In this document: positions 36,096 to 45,455 of the stretch, in pieces
Position numbering within the stretch: the first letter of the stretch is position 1
Layout of the letters: the number at the start of each line of letters is the position of its first letter
DNA from: Thalassobellus sediminis
Lineage (GTDB): Bacteria > Bacteroidota > Bacteroidia > Flavobacteriales > Flavobacteriaceae
Length of the DNA stretch: 64,000 bases
Assembly (NCBI RefSeq): GCF_044386045.1
Contig: NZ_JBISCD010000037.1
Coordinates: 186,001 to 250,000 of the forward strand
Direction: 5' to 3'
Program-made: the position numbers and the translations under genes
The notes under the pieces: model-generated
Seen by the model: the letters and a program-made list of their open reading frames with translations, nothing else
What the model was told of the DNA's origin: nothing
The model's database searches: none

Positions 36096-36617
36096 TTATT
36101 TTTCAATTTTAATTGGAAAACTATAATTTACTTTAACAAACTGATTATCTATCATTGCTGGCTTTATATCTGGCATTGCTTTCAAAACTTTAATGATAAT
36201 CTTTTTAACTTTTTTAGTGTAATCATTACTTTCTAATATGACTATATCTTCAATATCTCCTAATTCATTAATTGTAAATTTTGTTACTACAATTATAGGT
36301 CTATTCTCTATAAGTCCATCTGGAATTTTCATTCTTCTTCTTAAAATTTCAAAGAAATAATCCCCAAAACACTTCTCCTTATCTACATTGTTATCTAACC
36401 CTTTACATTTTTTAACAAAAGTTGGAACAATATCTACTTCAGAAAACGAATAATTATAAATTGCTTTTTTGGGTTTAATAAAATCTCCAAAATTCCTTCC
36501 TCGAAGTGTATCTCTTTCATAATCATCATAAAGACCAGGTCTTACTTGTGCATAAGAAATATTTATCACGTTCAAAAAAATAAATAAAAAAAGAATAAGC
36601 TTTGATTTTAATTTCAT
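36096..36617 (-). CDS. Small secreted TonB C-terminal-like protein
   Basis: This is a 173-residue protein with a signal peptide (1-23, ending ISYAQ). The mature part (VDIVPTFVKKCKGL.., two Cys in a short span, FKINELGDIEDIVILES-like strand, then NYSFPIKIEK) resembles the periplasmic TonB C-terminal fold duplicated widely in Flavobacteria, but without the membrane anchor and proline linker of a true TonB. Function unknown. It is flanked by REP-like palindromes and is single. Confidence 0.6.
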   Translation of the reverse strand: MKLKSKLILFLFIFLNVINISYAQVRPGLYDDYERDTLRGRNFGDFIKPKKAIYNYSFSEVDIVPTFVKKCKGLDNNVDKEKCFGDYFFEILRRRMKIPDGLIENRPIIVVTKFTINELGDIEDIVILESNDYTKKVKKIIIKVLKAMPDIKPAMIDNQFVKVNYSFPIKIEK

Positions 36618-36640
36618 ACAATTATTTATTGAATTTATTA

Positions 36641-36670
36641 TCCCGCTACCGCTAAGCTCCGCTTAGTGGC
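36641..36670 (+). repeat. REP-like palindrome, copy 3
   Basis: TCCCGCTACCGCTAAG-CTCCG-CTTAGTGGC has the same arms as the copy at 36051 with a different loop. It lies upstream of the TonB_C-like gene and downstream of yifB. Confidence 0.7.
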
Positions 36671-36691
36671 AACATAAATGACAAACAAAAG

Positions 36692-36711
36692 ATTCCTGCC
36701 TTCTCAGGAAT
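36692..36711 (-). terminator. Terminator of yifB
   Basis: Read on the minus strand, ATTCCTG-AGAAGG-CAGGAAT is followed by CTTTTGTTT, 3 nt after the yifB stop codon. Confidence 0.75.
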
Positions 36712-36714
36712 TTA

Positions 36715-38250
36715 TTAGCCCAACCAACCTTCACGATCTAAACTTCTATATTGAATAGCTTCACTTATATGTGAGCCGTTAACAACCTCTTCACCATCTA
36801 AATCAGCAATGGTTCTTGATACTTTTAGAATTCTATCATAGGCACGCGCCGATAAATTTAAGCGTTCCATAGCGGTTTTTAAAAGCTGTTTAGACTCATC
36901 ATCTAAAGCGCAATGCTTTCTAATTTGCTTCACATTCATTTGCGCATTGTAATGCACGTTATCAGAATCTTCAAAACGTTTCGTTTGTATTTCTCTAGCT
37001 TTGGTAACACGCTTTCTTATTTCTACTGAAGTTTCGCTTTTTCGTTCTTCTGATAGTTTTTCAAAAGGTACAGGCGTTACTTCAATATGAATATCGATTC
37101 TGTCTAATAACGGACCAGAAATTTTACTTAAATAGCGTTGCATTTCGGCAGGACTAGAAGTTACAGGTGCGTTTGGGTCGTTAAAATAACCACCAGGACT
37201 CGGATTCATACTCGCCACCAACATAAACGACGATGGATAGGTTACTGTAAACTTTGCTCTGGAAATGGTGACTTCCCTATCTTCTAATGGTTGACGCATC
37301 ACTTCTAAAACTTCACGCTTAAATTCGGGCAATTCATCTAAAAACAAAACGCCATTATGCGATAAAGATATTTCTCCTGGTTGCGGATAACTTCCGCCAC
37401 CAACAAGTGCAACGTTGCTTATAGTATGATGTGGACTCCTAAACGGACGTTGCGCCATCAATCCTGTGTCTTTTACACGACCAACCACCGAATGAATCTT
37501 AGTAGTTTCTAGAGCTTCATGTAGCGTCATAGGCGGTAAAATACTAGGTAAACGTTTTGCCAACATGGTTTTTCCTGCTCCCGGAGGACCTATTAAAATA
37601 ATGTTATGTCCGCCTGCTGCTGCAATTTCCATACAGCGTTTTATACCTTCTTGTCCTTTTACATCTGAAAAATCGAATTCTGGAAACTCTAAATTTTTCT
37701 CAAATTCTTCCCTTGTATTTATGATGGTTTGCTCTAGAGGTTCACCTTTATCAAAAAAATTAATGACTTGCTTTATATTCTCTACACCATACACTTCTAA
37801 ATCGTTAACAATAGCCGCTTCTTTGGCATTTTCTGCTGGTAGAATAAAACCTTTAAAACCTTCTTCTCTCGCTTTAACCGCGATTGGTAAAGCGCCTTTT
37901 ATGGGTTGTAAGCCACCGTCTAATGAGAGTTCTCCCATTATTAAATACTTGTCTAAATCTTCAGCTTTAATTTGATTTGTTGAAGCTAGAATTCCTATTG
38001 CTAATGTTAAATCATACGCAGAGCCTTCTTTTCGCAAATCGGCAGGCGACATATTAATGATAATCTTTTTCCCTGGAATTCTGTAACCGTTATTCTGAAG
38101 TGCAGCCGCAATTCTAAAATTACTCTCTTTAATAGCGTTATCCGGCAAACCAACTAAGTGATACCCTACACCTTTATCTACATTAACTTCAACAACAACG
38201 GTTGATGCCTCTACACCAAACACGGCACTAGCAAAAACTTTTTTAAGCAT
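36715..38250 (-). CDS. YifB/ComM-family AAA+ ATPase (Mg-chelatase-like)
   Basis: This is a 511-residue protein with an N-terminal Lon-S16-like domain (about 1-170), an AAA+ core with Walker A GPPGAGKTM near 217 and Walker B GVLFLDELPEF near 295, and a C-terminal Mg-chelatase lid (LSARAYDRILKVSRTIADL near 470). Homologue ComM in Gammaproteobacteria is a hexameric branch-migration helicase that helps integrate DNA in natural transformation. The role in Bacteroidota is inferred from homology. It is single, with its own terminator. Confidence 0.93.
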   Translation of the reverse strand: MLKKVFASAVFGVEASTVVVEVNVDKGVGYHLVGLPDNAIKESNFRIAAALQNNGYRIPGKKIIINMSPADLRKEGSAYDLTLAIGILASTNQIKAEDLDKYLIMGELSLDGGLQPIKGALPIAVKAREEGFKGFILPAENAKEAAIVNDLEVYGVENIKQVINFFDKGEPLEQTIINTREEFEKNLEFPEFDFSDVKGQEGIKRCMEIAAAGGHNIILIGPPGAGKTMLAKRLPSILPPMTLHEALETTKIHSVVGRVKDTGLMAQRPFRSPHHTISNVALVGGGSYPQPGEISLSHNGVLFLDELPEFKREVLEVMRQPLEDREVTISRAKFTVTYPSSFMLVASMNPSPGGYFNDPNAPVTSSPAEMQRYLSKISGPLLDRIDIHIEVTPVPFEKLSEERKSETSVEIRKRVTKAREIQTKRFEDSDNVHYNAQMNVKQIRKHCALDDESKQLLKTAMERLNLSARAYDRILKVSRTIADLDGEEVVNGSHISEAIQYRSLDREGWLG

Positions 38251-38383
38251 ATTCTTTCTTTATTGCTTAAATGTAAGAAATGTATTTTAAACTTACTAAA
38301 ACTGTTTTTCACATATTAAACAATCATCTAAAATTTAGTACTCATTATTGTAATGCAAAAAATTATTTTTGAATTAAAAGCTT

Positions 38384-38398
38384 TATTACTACATTGCA
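38384..38398 (+). promoter_or_regulatory. Promoter element of lacI paralogue 1
   Basis: TATTACTACATTGCA precedes the ATG by 6 nt and is repeated exactly, with the same spacing, before paralogue 2. CTACATTG resembles a -7 box, so transcripts may be nearly leaderless. Confidence 0.5.
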
Positions 38399-38404
38399 AA
38401 TACA

Positions 38405-39439
38405 ATGAGAAAAAAAATAACCATAAAAGATGTAGCTAACAAGCTAAATGTAAGCACTTCTACTATTTCAAGAGCTTTAAACAACCATTACAGTATTAGT
38501 GACAAAACAAAAGTTCTGGTTAGAAAAGCCGCTGAAGAACTAAACTATACCCCAAATAAAGTAGCTGCTAATTTAAGACGAGGCAAAGGAAACTCTATTG
38601 GAGTTATAGTCCCTAAAATAAGTACCAACTTCATGTCTAACTGTATTTCTGGTATTGAAAGCATTGCTTATCCTGCAGGATACAATCTTGTGATTTGTCA
38701 GTCTAATGAGACTTACAAAAAAGAAATTCACAACGTACAGACTTTAATTGATAGCCAAGTAGCTGGAATCATAATTTCTCAATCAATTGAAACAAAAAAC
38801 TCAGATCACTTACAAAAAATTATAGATAAAAACATTCCTTTAGTCATGTTTGATAGAATATCAGACTCTTTAGATGTTGATTTTGTTGTAAATGATGATT
38901 ACACCGCTACCACCAAAGCTATTCAGCATTTTGCTGATCAAGGCTACAAAAAAATTGCTTATATAGGTGCTGCCAGCCATATTTATGTTTATAAAAACAG
39001 ATTTAACGCATATATTGATAGTTTAGAAAAATTAAACTTAGAAAGTAATAAAGCATGGGTTTTTACAGATGTTAATTCTAAGGATGAAGCATTTAAAGTT
39101 ACAAAGCGCATGTTTGATTCGAAAGACAAGGATCAATATCCTGATGCCATATTTTGTACCAGTGGTATTAATGCCGTTGGAACTATACTCGCTTTAGAAG
39201 AATTAGGGATAAAGACTCCAGAAGAAGTTGGTGTTATTGGCTATGCAAATGATGAGTTTTCAGAGATTATTAAACCCTCACTATCTTCAATTGAACAATA
39301 CCCTAAAGAATTAGGTGAAAATTCAGCCAAAATACTACTAGATTTATTTAAACATAGCGCATCATATACAAAATCTCACAAAAAGGTTGTAATAACACCT
39401 AGCCTTATTATAAGAGAGTCTTCCATTAGGAAACAGTGA
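38405..39439 (+). CDS. LacI-family regulator, paralogue 1
   Basis: This is a 344-residue regulator with an N-terminal LacI headpiece (TIKDVANKLNVSTSTISRALNNH, residues 6-28; hinge helix NKVAANLRRGKG near 55-66) and a periplasmic-binding-protein-like sensor domain (SIGVIVPKIS near 68, DRISDSLDVDFVVNDDY near 150, SLSSIEQYPKELGE near 300). It is followed by a near copy and then, convergently, by hexuronate genes, so a sugar acid is the likely effector. A LacI-type palindrome lies upstream of the SDR gene at 42651. Confidence 0.93.
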   Translation: MRKKITIKDVANKLNVSTSTISRALNNHYSISDKTKVLVRKAAEELNYTPNKVAANLRRGKGNSIGVIVPKISTNFMSNCISGIESIAYPAGYNLVICQSNETYKKEIHNVQTLIDSQVAGIIISQSIETKNSDHLQKIIDKNIPLVMFDRISDSLDVDFVVNDDYTATTKAIQHFADQGYKKIAYIGAASHIYVYKNRFNAYIDSLEKLNLESNKAWVFTDVNSKDEAFKVTKRMFDSKDKDQYPDAIFCTSGINAVGTILALEELGIKTPEEVGVIGYANDEFSEIIKPSLSSIEQYPKELGENSAKILLDLFKHSASYTKSHKKVVITPSLIIRESSIRKQ

Positions 39440-39491
39440 TTTTCATCTCTTTATCTAAACGTTATAATATTTTTATTAAAATTAAACTCAT

Positions 39492-39506
39492 TATTACTAC
39501 ATTGCA
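39492..39506 (+). promoter_or_regulatory. Promoter element of lacI paralogue 2
   Basis: TATTACTACATTGCA is identical to 38384-38398, with the same 6-nt distance to the ATG. The duplication therefore included the promoter. Confidence 0.5.
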
Positions 39507-39512
39507 GTTAGA

Positions 39513-40547
39513 ATGAAAAAAAGAACCACCATAACAGATGTAGCAAATAAGCTAAAAGTTACAATTTCTACAGTTTCTAGAGCTTTAGACGATCACCCTA
39601 CCATAAGTGAAAAAACAAAAATACTGGTAAAAAAAACCGTTAAAGAATTAAACTATTCACCTAATAAATTAGCAGCAAGCTTAAGAAGTGGAAAAGGAAA
39701 TTCTATTGGTGTTATTGTTCCTAAAATTGACAGTAACTTTATGTCAAGCTGTATTTCTGGTATTGAAAGTGTTGCTTACCCTGCTGGTTACAACCTTATA
39801 ATTTGTCAGTCTAATGAAACATATAAAAGAGAGATTCATAATATTCAAACATTAATTGATAGTCAAGTATCAGGTATTATCATGTCGCTATCAAACGAAA
39901 CAAAAGACTCTAATCACATCCAAAGAATTATAGATGGGAATACCCCTTTAGTCATGTTTGATAGGATATCTGATAACTTAGATATAGATTTTGTAGTAAA
40001 TGACGATTATTCTGTAACTAAAAAAGCAATTAAACACCTAGCCGAACAAGGTTACAAAAAAATTGCATATATAGGTGCTGCTAGTCATATTTATGTTTAT
40101 AAAAACAGGCTAAATGGATACATTGACAGTTTAAAAGAGTTTAACTTAGAAAGTAACGATGCATGGATTGTTACAAATATTAACACTCAAGAAGAAGCAT
40201 TTGAAGCAACTAAAAAAATGTTTAAATCTAAAGACAAGAATAATTATCCTGATGCCTTTTTCTGTACAAGTGATATTAATGCACTAGGAACCATGCTTGC
40301 ACTAGAAGAAATGGGAATAAAAACACCTGATGATGTTGGCGTGATAGGATATGCAAACGATCAGTTTTCTCGTATAATTAAACCTTCCTTATCATCTATT
40401 GAACAGCACCCTAAAGACTTAGGAGAAAACTCAGCTAAAATCCTGCTTGAGTTACTTAAACAAAAAAACCCTTCTACAAAAGCTCATAAAAGGGTTGTAA
40501 TAAATCCAAGTTTAATTATAAGACAATCTTCTAATAGAAAGCCTTAA
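39513..40547 (+). CDS. LacI-family regulator, paralogue 2
   Basis: This 344-residue protein is collinear with the previous gene and identical at most positions. Headpiece differences (TITDVANKLKVTISTVSRALDDH against TIKDVANKLNVSTSTISRALNNH) include the recognition-helix region, so DNA preference may differ. The sensor domain keeps the same effector-contact stretches (FDRISDNLDIDFVVNDDYS), suggesting a shared or similar ligand. Its stop lies 12 nt from the stop of the convergent uxuA. Confidence 0.93.
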   Translation: MKKRTTITDVANKLKVTISTVSRALDDHPTISEKTKILVKKTVKELNYSPNKLAASLRSGKGNSIGVIVPKIDSNFMSSCISGIESVAYPAGYNLIICQSNETYKREIHNIQTLIDSQVSGIIMSLSNETKDSNHIQRIIDGNTPLVMFDRISDNLDIDFVVNDDYSVTKKAIKHLAEQGYKKIAYIGAASHIYVYKNRLNGYIDSLKEFNLESNDAWIVTNINTQEEAFEATKKMFKSKDKNNYPDAFFCTSDINALGTMLALEEMGIKTPDDVGVIGYANDQFSRIIKPSLSSIEQHPKDLGENSAKILLELLKQKNPSTKAHKRVVINPSLIIRQSSNRKP

Positions 40548-40559
40548 AATTAAAGCTTT

Positions 40560-41762
40560 TTAGTTTTCTAATAAATATCTCATACCTAGTTCTAATCCGG
40601 AAAGTTCGGCTAATCCTTTTACACGACCAATTAATGGATACCCTGGATTTGCTTCTCTATCAAAATCATTTAAAATTTTATGTCCGTGATCGGGACGCAT
40701 TGGTATGTTATAGTCTAATCTTCCGTTATCTTTTCTATTAATTTGTTCTTCAATAATGGACTTCATAAGACTAGTAATAGATCCTTCTAAGTGATTGGTT
40801 TCAAAAAAATCGCCATTACTTAATAGTTTGGTACTTCTTAAATGAAGAAAATGTACGCGACTCGAGTGATTTTTGAAAATTGCTGACAAATTATTATCTG
40901 TTCTTGCTCCAAGTGATCCTGAACAAAATGTTATACCATTATTTAAAGATGGACATGCTTTAGCTAACCATTCAAAATCTTCATTACAACTAACAATTCG
41001 TGGTAAGCCTAATAAAGGAAATGGCGGATCGTCTGGATGAACAGCTAAATATACACCTGACTCTTCAGCAACCTCGATAACTTCATTTAAAAAAAATGAA
41101 AAATTCTCTCTTAATTTATCTTTATCAATACCGTTATAAGCTGCTAATAATTCATTAAAAATATTAAGATAATTTTTCTCACCTTCCTTTACTGCACCAT
41201 CAATAAAAGACTGAGTTTTAACAATAATATTATACCCTAATTTATCTTTTTCTTCTTCAGAAAGGTTATCAAAAACTAATTTAGCTTCCTGTATTTCTTT
41301 ATCAGTATAATCTTTTTCTGCATTAGGTCGTTTTAATAAAAACAAATCGAATGCTGAAAATAAATTCTTATCAAAATACATGGCTTCAGCTCCATTTTCT
41401 AAAACATATTGAATATTTGTTCTAGCCCAATCTAAAACTGGCATAAAATTATAGCAAATAATTTTCACACCACAGGCACCTAAATTCTTAATGCTTTCTT
41501 TATAATTAGCAATGAGTTTTTCTCGATTAGGACTTCCCTTTTTTATATCTTCATGAACAGGTAAACTTTCAACAACATCCCAGGTTAATCCATGAGACTC
41601 AATGTTATTTTTAGTTTTTAAAATTTCGTCAACACTCCATACTTCTCCGTTAGGAATATGATGCAATGCTGTAACGATGCCCGTAGCTCCTGTTTGAGCC
41701 ATTTCTTTTAATGATATCGGATCTTTCTCCCCAAACCATCTTAGTGTTTTAGTTAATTCCAT
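40560..41762 (-). CDS. uxuA: Mannonate dehydratase
   Basis: This is a 400-residue enzyme that dehydrates D-mannonate to 2-keto-3-deoxygluconate in hexuronate catabolism. Family motifs: LRWFGEKDPISLKEMAQTGATG near the N-terminus (given here as LRWFGEKDP), TALHHIPNGEVWS near 31-43, the metal-site HPDDPPFPLLGLPRIV near 240, FCSGSLGAR near 280 and MRPDHGHKI near 352. Length equals E. coli UxuA (about 394). It lies 14 nt after the SDR gene, forming a two-gene unit. Confidence 0.96.
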   Translation of the reverse strand: MELTKTLRWFGEKDPISLKEMAQTGATGIVTALHHIPNGEVWSVDEILKTKNNIESHGLTWDVVESLPVHEDIKKGSPNREKLIANYKESIKNLGACGVKIICYNFMPVLDWARTNIQYVLENGAEAMYFDKNLFSAFDLFLLKRPNAEKDYTDKEIQEAKLVFDNLSEEEKDKLGYNIIVKTQSFIDGAVKEGEKNYLNIFNELLAAYNGIDKDKLRENFSFFLNEVIEVAEESGVYLAVHPDDPPFPLLGLPRIVSCNEDFEWLAKACPSLNNGITFCSGSLGARTDNNLSAIFKNHSSRVHFLHLRSTKLLSNGDFFETNHLEGSITSLMKSIIEEQINRKDNGRLDYNIPMRPDHGHKILNDFDREANPGYPLIGRVKGLAELSGLELGMRYLLEN

Positions 41763-41776
41763 TTACAATTTAAAAT

Positions 41777-42592
41777 TTAAACACCACTAAAAGAACTAAA
41801 TCCACCATCTACAGGAATAACTGTTCCTGTAATGAAACTTGCAGCATCAGAGCATAAAAACTGAACAATTCCGTTTAATTCATTTATGTCTCCAAAGCGT
41901 TTCATTGGCGTTCTTGCTAACACTTTTTTACTTCTTTCTGTATAAGAACCGTCATCATTAATTAAAACTTTTCTGTTTTGATCTCCGATAAAAAACCCTG
42001 GTGCAATAGCATTAACTCTTACTTTTTCTCCAAATTTCGTTCCCATTTCCATAGCCATCCATTTGGTAAAAATATCAATACCACTTTTAGCTACAGAATA
42101 ACCAGGGACTCTAGTAATTGCCGAAAGCGTTGCCATAGATGACACATTTATAATACTACCAGCACCTTGATTTGCCATGGCTTCACCAAAAACCAAACAA
42201 GGATACACGGTACCATTTAAATTAAGGTTTGTTACTTTTTCGAAGTCTGATATTTTCATATCGAATACAGTTTGCTCTTCAGTTAAAGTAGCACCTGGTA
42301 AATTACCTCCTGCTGCATTAACCAAAATATCAATACGACCCCATGCTTTAAGGATTTTTTCGCGAGTAAGCTTCATTTCTTCAACATCTAAAACATTAGA
42401 AACAAAACCAATAGACTCACCTCCCATTGCTTTTAATTCTTCAACTTTATTATTTACATTTTCTTCTCTGATGTCTAAAACAACAACTTTTGCTCCACTA
42501 GCAATTAAACTCTTAGAGATACTACCACCAAGTACGCCGCCACCTCCAGTTACTATGGCTACTTTTCCTTCTACACTAAATGAATCTGTCAT
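41777..42592 (-). CDS. SDR-family reductase, probable fructuronate reductase
   Basis: This is a 271-residue classical SDR: NAD(P) motif TGGGGVLGGSI near 16-26, NAAGG near 91-95, the active-site Ser-Tyr-Lys as SS..YSVAK (Tyr165 region), and a C-terminal GTVIPVDGG. Directly upstream of uxuA, it most likely reduces D-fructuronate to D-mannonate like Bacillus YjmF, replacing the unrelated UxuB of E. coli. It starts 59 nt downstream of a LacI-type palindrome, presumably its operator. Confidence 0.85.
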   Translation of the reverse strand: MTDSFSVEGKVAIVTGGGGVLGGSISKSLIASGAKVVVLDIREENVNNKVEELKAMGGESIGFVSNVLDVEEMKLTREKILKAWGRIDILVNAAGGNLPGATLTEEQTVFDMKISDFEKVTNLNLNGTVYPCLVFGEAMANQGAGSIINVSSMATLSAITRVPGYSVAKSGIDIFTKWMAMEMGTKFGEKVRVNAIAPGFFIGDQNRKVLINDDGSYTERSKKVLARTPMKRFGDINELNGIVQFLCSDAASFITGTVIPVDGGFSSFSGV

Positions 42593-42650
42593 ATATAATT
42601 TGTATTTTAAATAATTTTCTTAAAGTCCTAATTCTTATTAGAATGAACAG

Positions 42651-42664
42651 AACAAACGTTTGTT
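42651..42664. promoter_or_regulatory. LacI-type operator upstream of the hexuronate genes
   Basis: AACAAACGTTTGTT is a perfect 14-nt palindrome with the central CG step common in LacI/GalR operators. It lies 59 nt upstream of the SDR start. The two adjacent LacI paralogues are the natural candidates to bind it. Confidence 0.65.
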
Positions 42665-42784
42665 TCGACAAAAATACTATATTTAAACTAAAATTTTAAT
42701 TAAATATTAATAATATTGATTCAAAATAGAGTACATAATGTTTTGAAATCATTAATTTGAAAACAACATACAACTTACTAAATT

Positions 42785-44065
42785 ATGAATCGGATTATTC
42801 TAATACTATTTGCTGCTGTTATTTTTAACTACTCATGCAAAAACAACGAAACAAAAACAACGACATTTATCACTGATAAAGTAAAAATGCGTATTGATTC
42901 TACTTTAAAAAGTTTTGTTGAAGACGGTAAAGTCGCAGGTATATCTGCATTAGTTTTTGAGAAAGGCAAAGAAGTTCATTATACTCAGTTTGGATATGCT
43001 GATCGTGAGGATAGTATTCCTATGAAAAGAAATACTATTGTTAGAATTTATTCCATGACTAAACCTATAGTTGGAGTTGCTTTAATGACCTTATACGAAA
43101 AGGGCTTGTTTAAACTAGACGACCCGCTTTCTAAATATGCCCCTGAATTTGAGAATATGAAAGTATATGCTGGTTATGACAGCATAAATAAAAAAGCGCT
43201 TTTCGAGCCATTGAAAAGACCTATAACTATTCGAGACATTACGCGGCATTCTGCTGGTTTTGATGGATCTATGCCCGGTGTACCATCACTTAAAGGGAAG
43301 GATAACCCATTTAACAACGAAAACACATTACAAGAAATGGCTGAAAAACTAGGAAAGCGACCTTTAGCTTTTCAACCAGGAACAAGATGGGCTTATGGTG
43401 TTAGTGTAGACGTTCAGGCTTTTCTTGTTGAAAGACTTTCTGGAATGCCTTTTGAAAAATACCTAAGAGAACATATCTTGAATCCATTAGGAATGGATGA
43501 GACAAGATATTTTATACCAAAAAAAGATAGAAATAGATTTGCTGCAACTTATAAATATAATCGTAAAACTAAAGCATTGACTAGAGTAAAGGACACCATC
43601 ACTCAAATATTAAATTATCACCGTTGGCCATTAACTCGTGGTGGATTTGGTTTAACTTCTACTTTAGATAATTATCAAAATTTTGCACAAATGCTTGCTA
43701 ATAAAGGTACACTAAATGGAGTAACTATTTTAAAACCTGAAACGGTAAAACTGATGGCAACCAATCATCTTGACGAAAGTGTTACCGAACGCATGTGGCT
43801 ACCTAAGCGAGGTCAAGTTGGTTTTGGAATTGATTTTGCTGTTAGACTAAAGCCTCCTGTTGATGAAGATGAGAACAACGGAGTAGTTGGCGAGTTTTTC
43901 TGGGATGGCGCTTTTAGCACTTTATTTTGGGTAGACCCTGTAAATGATTTAACCGCTGTGCTCTTCGTTCAACTCACACCTTATGATCAAATAAAATTAC
44001 ATAATAAATTTAGAGATGCCGTATATGGAAACTATGTTCCTGAGGCTAAAGCTATAAAAGAGTAA
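42785..44065 (+). CDS. Serine hydrolase lipoprotein (beta-lactamase/EstB class)
   Basis: This is a 426-residue class C beta-lactamase-fold protein. It has a lipoprotein signal (lipobox FNYSC, Cys18). The nucleophile motif SxxK appears as SMTK near 95, the second-site Tyr in WAYGVSVD near 206, and DRNRFAATY / GGFGLTSTLDNYQNF later. Such proteins include esterases, D-amino peptidases and carboxylesterases; beta-lactam resistance should not be assumed. It is single, opposite the uxuA unit, with a terminator after it. Confidence 0.85.
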   Translation: MNRIILILFAAVIFNYSCKNNETKTTTFITDKVKMRIDSTLKSFVEDGKVAGISALVFEKGKEVHYTQFGYADREDSIPMKRNTIVRIYSMTKPIVGVALMTLYEKGLFKLDDPLSKYAPEFENMKVYAGYDSINKKALFEPLKRPITIRDITRHSAGFDGSMPGVPSLKGKDNPFNNENTLQEMAEKLGKRPLAFQPGTRWAYGVSVDVQAFLVERLSGMPFEKYLREHILNPLGMDETRYFIPKKDRNRFAATYKYNRKTKALTRVKDTITQILNYHRWPLTRGGFGLTSTLDNYQNFAQMLANKGTLNGVTILKPETVKLMATNHLDESVTERMWLPKRGQVGFGIDFAVRLKPPVDEDENNGVVGEFFWDGAFSTLFWVDPVNDLTAVLFVQLTPYDQIKLHNKFRDAVYGNYVPEAKAIKE

Positions 44066-44080
44066 ATTTATTGCTAAATG

Positions 44081-44105
44081 AAAATCCCGCTATAGGCGGG
44101 ATTTT
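44081..44105 (+). terminator. Bidirectional terminator
   Basis: AAAATCCCGC and GCGGGATTTT are perfect 10-nt arms around TATAG. It lies between the serine hydrolase gene (+) and the outer membrane protein gene (-). Confidence 0.9.
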
Positions 44106-44157
44106 CAAAATTAAAAACACTTAGTTAACACACCTTAAAAAGGATGCATACTCTTTA

Positions 44158-45408
44158 TTATTTTAAAAACTTTGGCTTTATAACTAACATAGCCCAAGCC
44201 CAATTTTGACCTCCTGCTGCTAAGTCTTCAGAAATTCCTTTTAACTCATACATACCATCACTAGCAAACATTTGAGAATAACCTAAAACTAAAGCATAAC
44301 CTTTAAATTTCTTTTTATAAACTAAATCTATCTCTGTACCTAAAGATTTTTCACCACTAGCTAATTCTTGCTCTCCACTAAAATTTAATGCTTTTACTAA
44401 AAGGCTTGATGTATCGCTTAATTTAAAATTAGCACTTACATGTACATCAAATAAACCAATTGAATTCGCATGATTACCTACATAGAAATAATCCATAAAC
44501 CCATTAAATTTGTGGTTCGTTCCATATAATGGGAAGAAAGCACCTGTTTCTCCTGCTCCACCATCATTACCACTAATAATTTCTAAACCAGCTCCTAAAC
44601 CAACTTTAGCAGAAGCTTTATAGGATAAATCTAAGCCTAATAAATATGCTCCTTTAACATCGACTTCACCTTGTCTCTCACCAGTTTGTACAAAAGCATT
44701 AGCAGCTACACCAAAACTTCCTTTTTTATAATCTAAATGTGTACCTATAGTTTGTAAATTACTAATTCCGTCAGTTTCTTGAAAACCTGTATTTAATAAT
44801 AATAAACTACCTGATAAGTTTTCCCAAGCTTGCTTTAAGTATAAATACTGCATGCTCTTATAAGAAAAGAAACCTGTTGTTCCATAATTAGTTCCAACCG
44901 ATTGAAATCCTGTAGGGTTTGAATAATCTTGATTAAAAGCTAAACCTAAATCAAACATAAATTTACCTTTCTTATATTTTAATAAAGCTGCATCATGATT
45001 ACGACCTTGTTGTGCCCAGTCTAAACCTCCAAAAATCCTTTGATCGTCATACGAAATAACCTGTCGTCCTAATTTTGTTGAGAAACCTTCACCTAACTTA
45101 AGTTCTGCCCATGCTTGAAAAACGGCAAATGAGTTATTTTGGTCATATGGTAAAATCTGTCTGTTCTCTCCCCAAACCATGATGTCTTGAAAACTAACAA
45201 AGAACTTATATGCTTCAGTTGCATATCCTGCATTTAATCGAACTCTTGTTGATATTCCGAAGCCAGCGTCAGCATCATCTGCAATTAAGCTACCGAAACC
45301 ATTTCGATATTCTGTACGTGGTCTAAACTCTCCATCTAATGTAAATTGTGCATTTGCAAACTGAACCATAGCTGTCAGTATAGCTATAAATGAATAAATC
45401 TTTTTCAT
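44158..45408 (-). CDS. Outer-membrane beta-barrel (alginate-export/porin-like)
   Basis: This is a 416-residue protein with a signal peptide (1-20, ending ANAQ) and many alternating amphipathic strands typical of a 16-18 strand barrel (FRPRTEYRNGFG near 27; FSTKLGRQVISYDDQRIFGG near 108; final LVIKPKFLK). It resembles the Alginate_exp/porin group found in Bacteroidota nitrate clusters. It is last in the nrt operon, 47 nt after the second ATPase gene, so I infer it is the outer-membrane channel for nitrate/nitrite. The substrate is not evident from sequence. Confidence 0.75.
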   Translation of the reverse strand: MKKIYSFIAILTAMVQFANAQFTLDGEFRPRTEYRNGFGSLIADDADAGFGISTRVRLNAGYATEAYKFFVSFQDIMVWGENRQILPYDQNNSFAVFQAWAELKLGEGFSTKLGRQVISYDDQRIFGGLDWAQQGRNHDAALLKYKKGKFMFDLGLAFNQDYSNPTGFQSVGTNYGTTGFFSYKSMQYLYLKQAWENLSGSLLLLNTGFQETDGISNLQTIGTHLDYKKGSFGVAANAFVQTGERQGEVDVKGAYLLGLDLSYKASAKVGLGAGLEIISGNDGGAGETGAFFPLYGTNHKFNGFMDYFYVGNHANSIGLFDVHVSANFKLSDTSSLLVKALNFSGEQELASGEKSLGTEIDLVYKKKFKGYALVLGYSQMFASDGMYELKGISEDLAAGGQNWAWAMLVIKPKFLK

Positions 45409-45455
45409 AATTTTTAATTTTTAAGTTTGTTTAATTTGATTTGTTTATAAGGTAT

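Noticed and set aside
42785..44065. Antibiotic-resistance beta-lactamase
   Set aside because: SxxK and Tyr motifs fit the wide serine hydrolase family; nothing specific to beta-lactam cleavage is visible.
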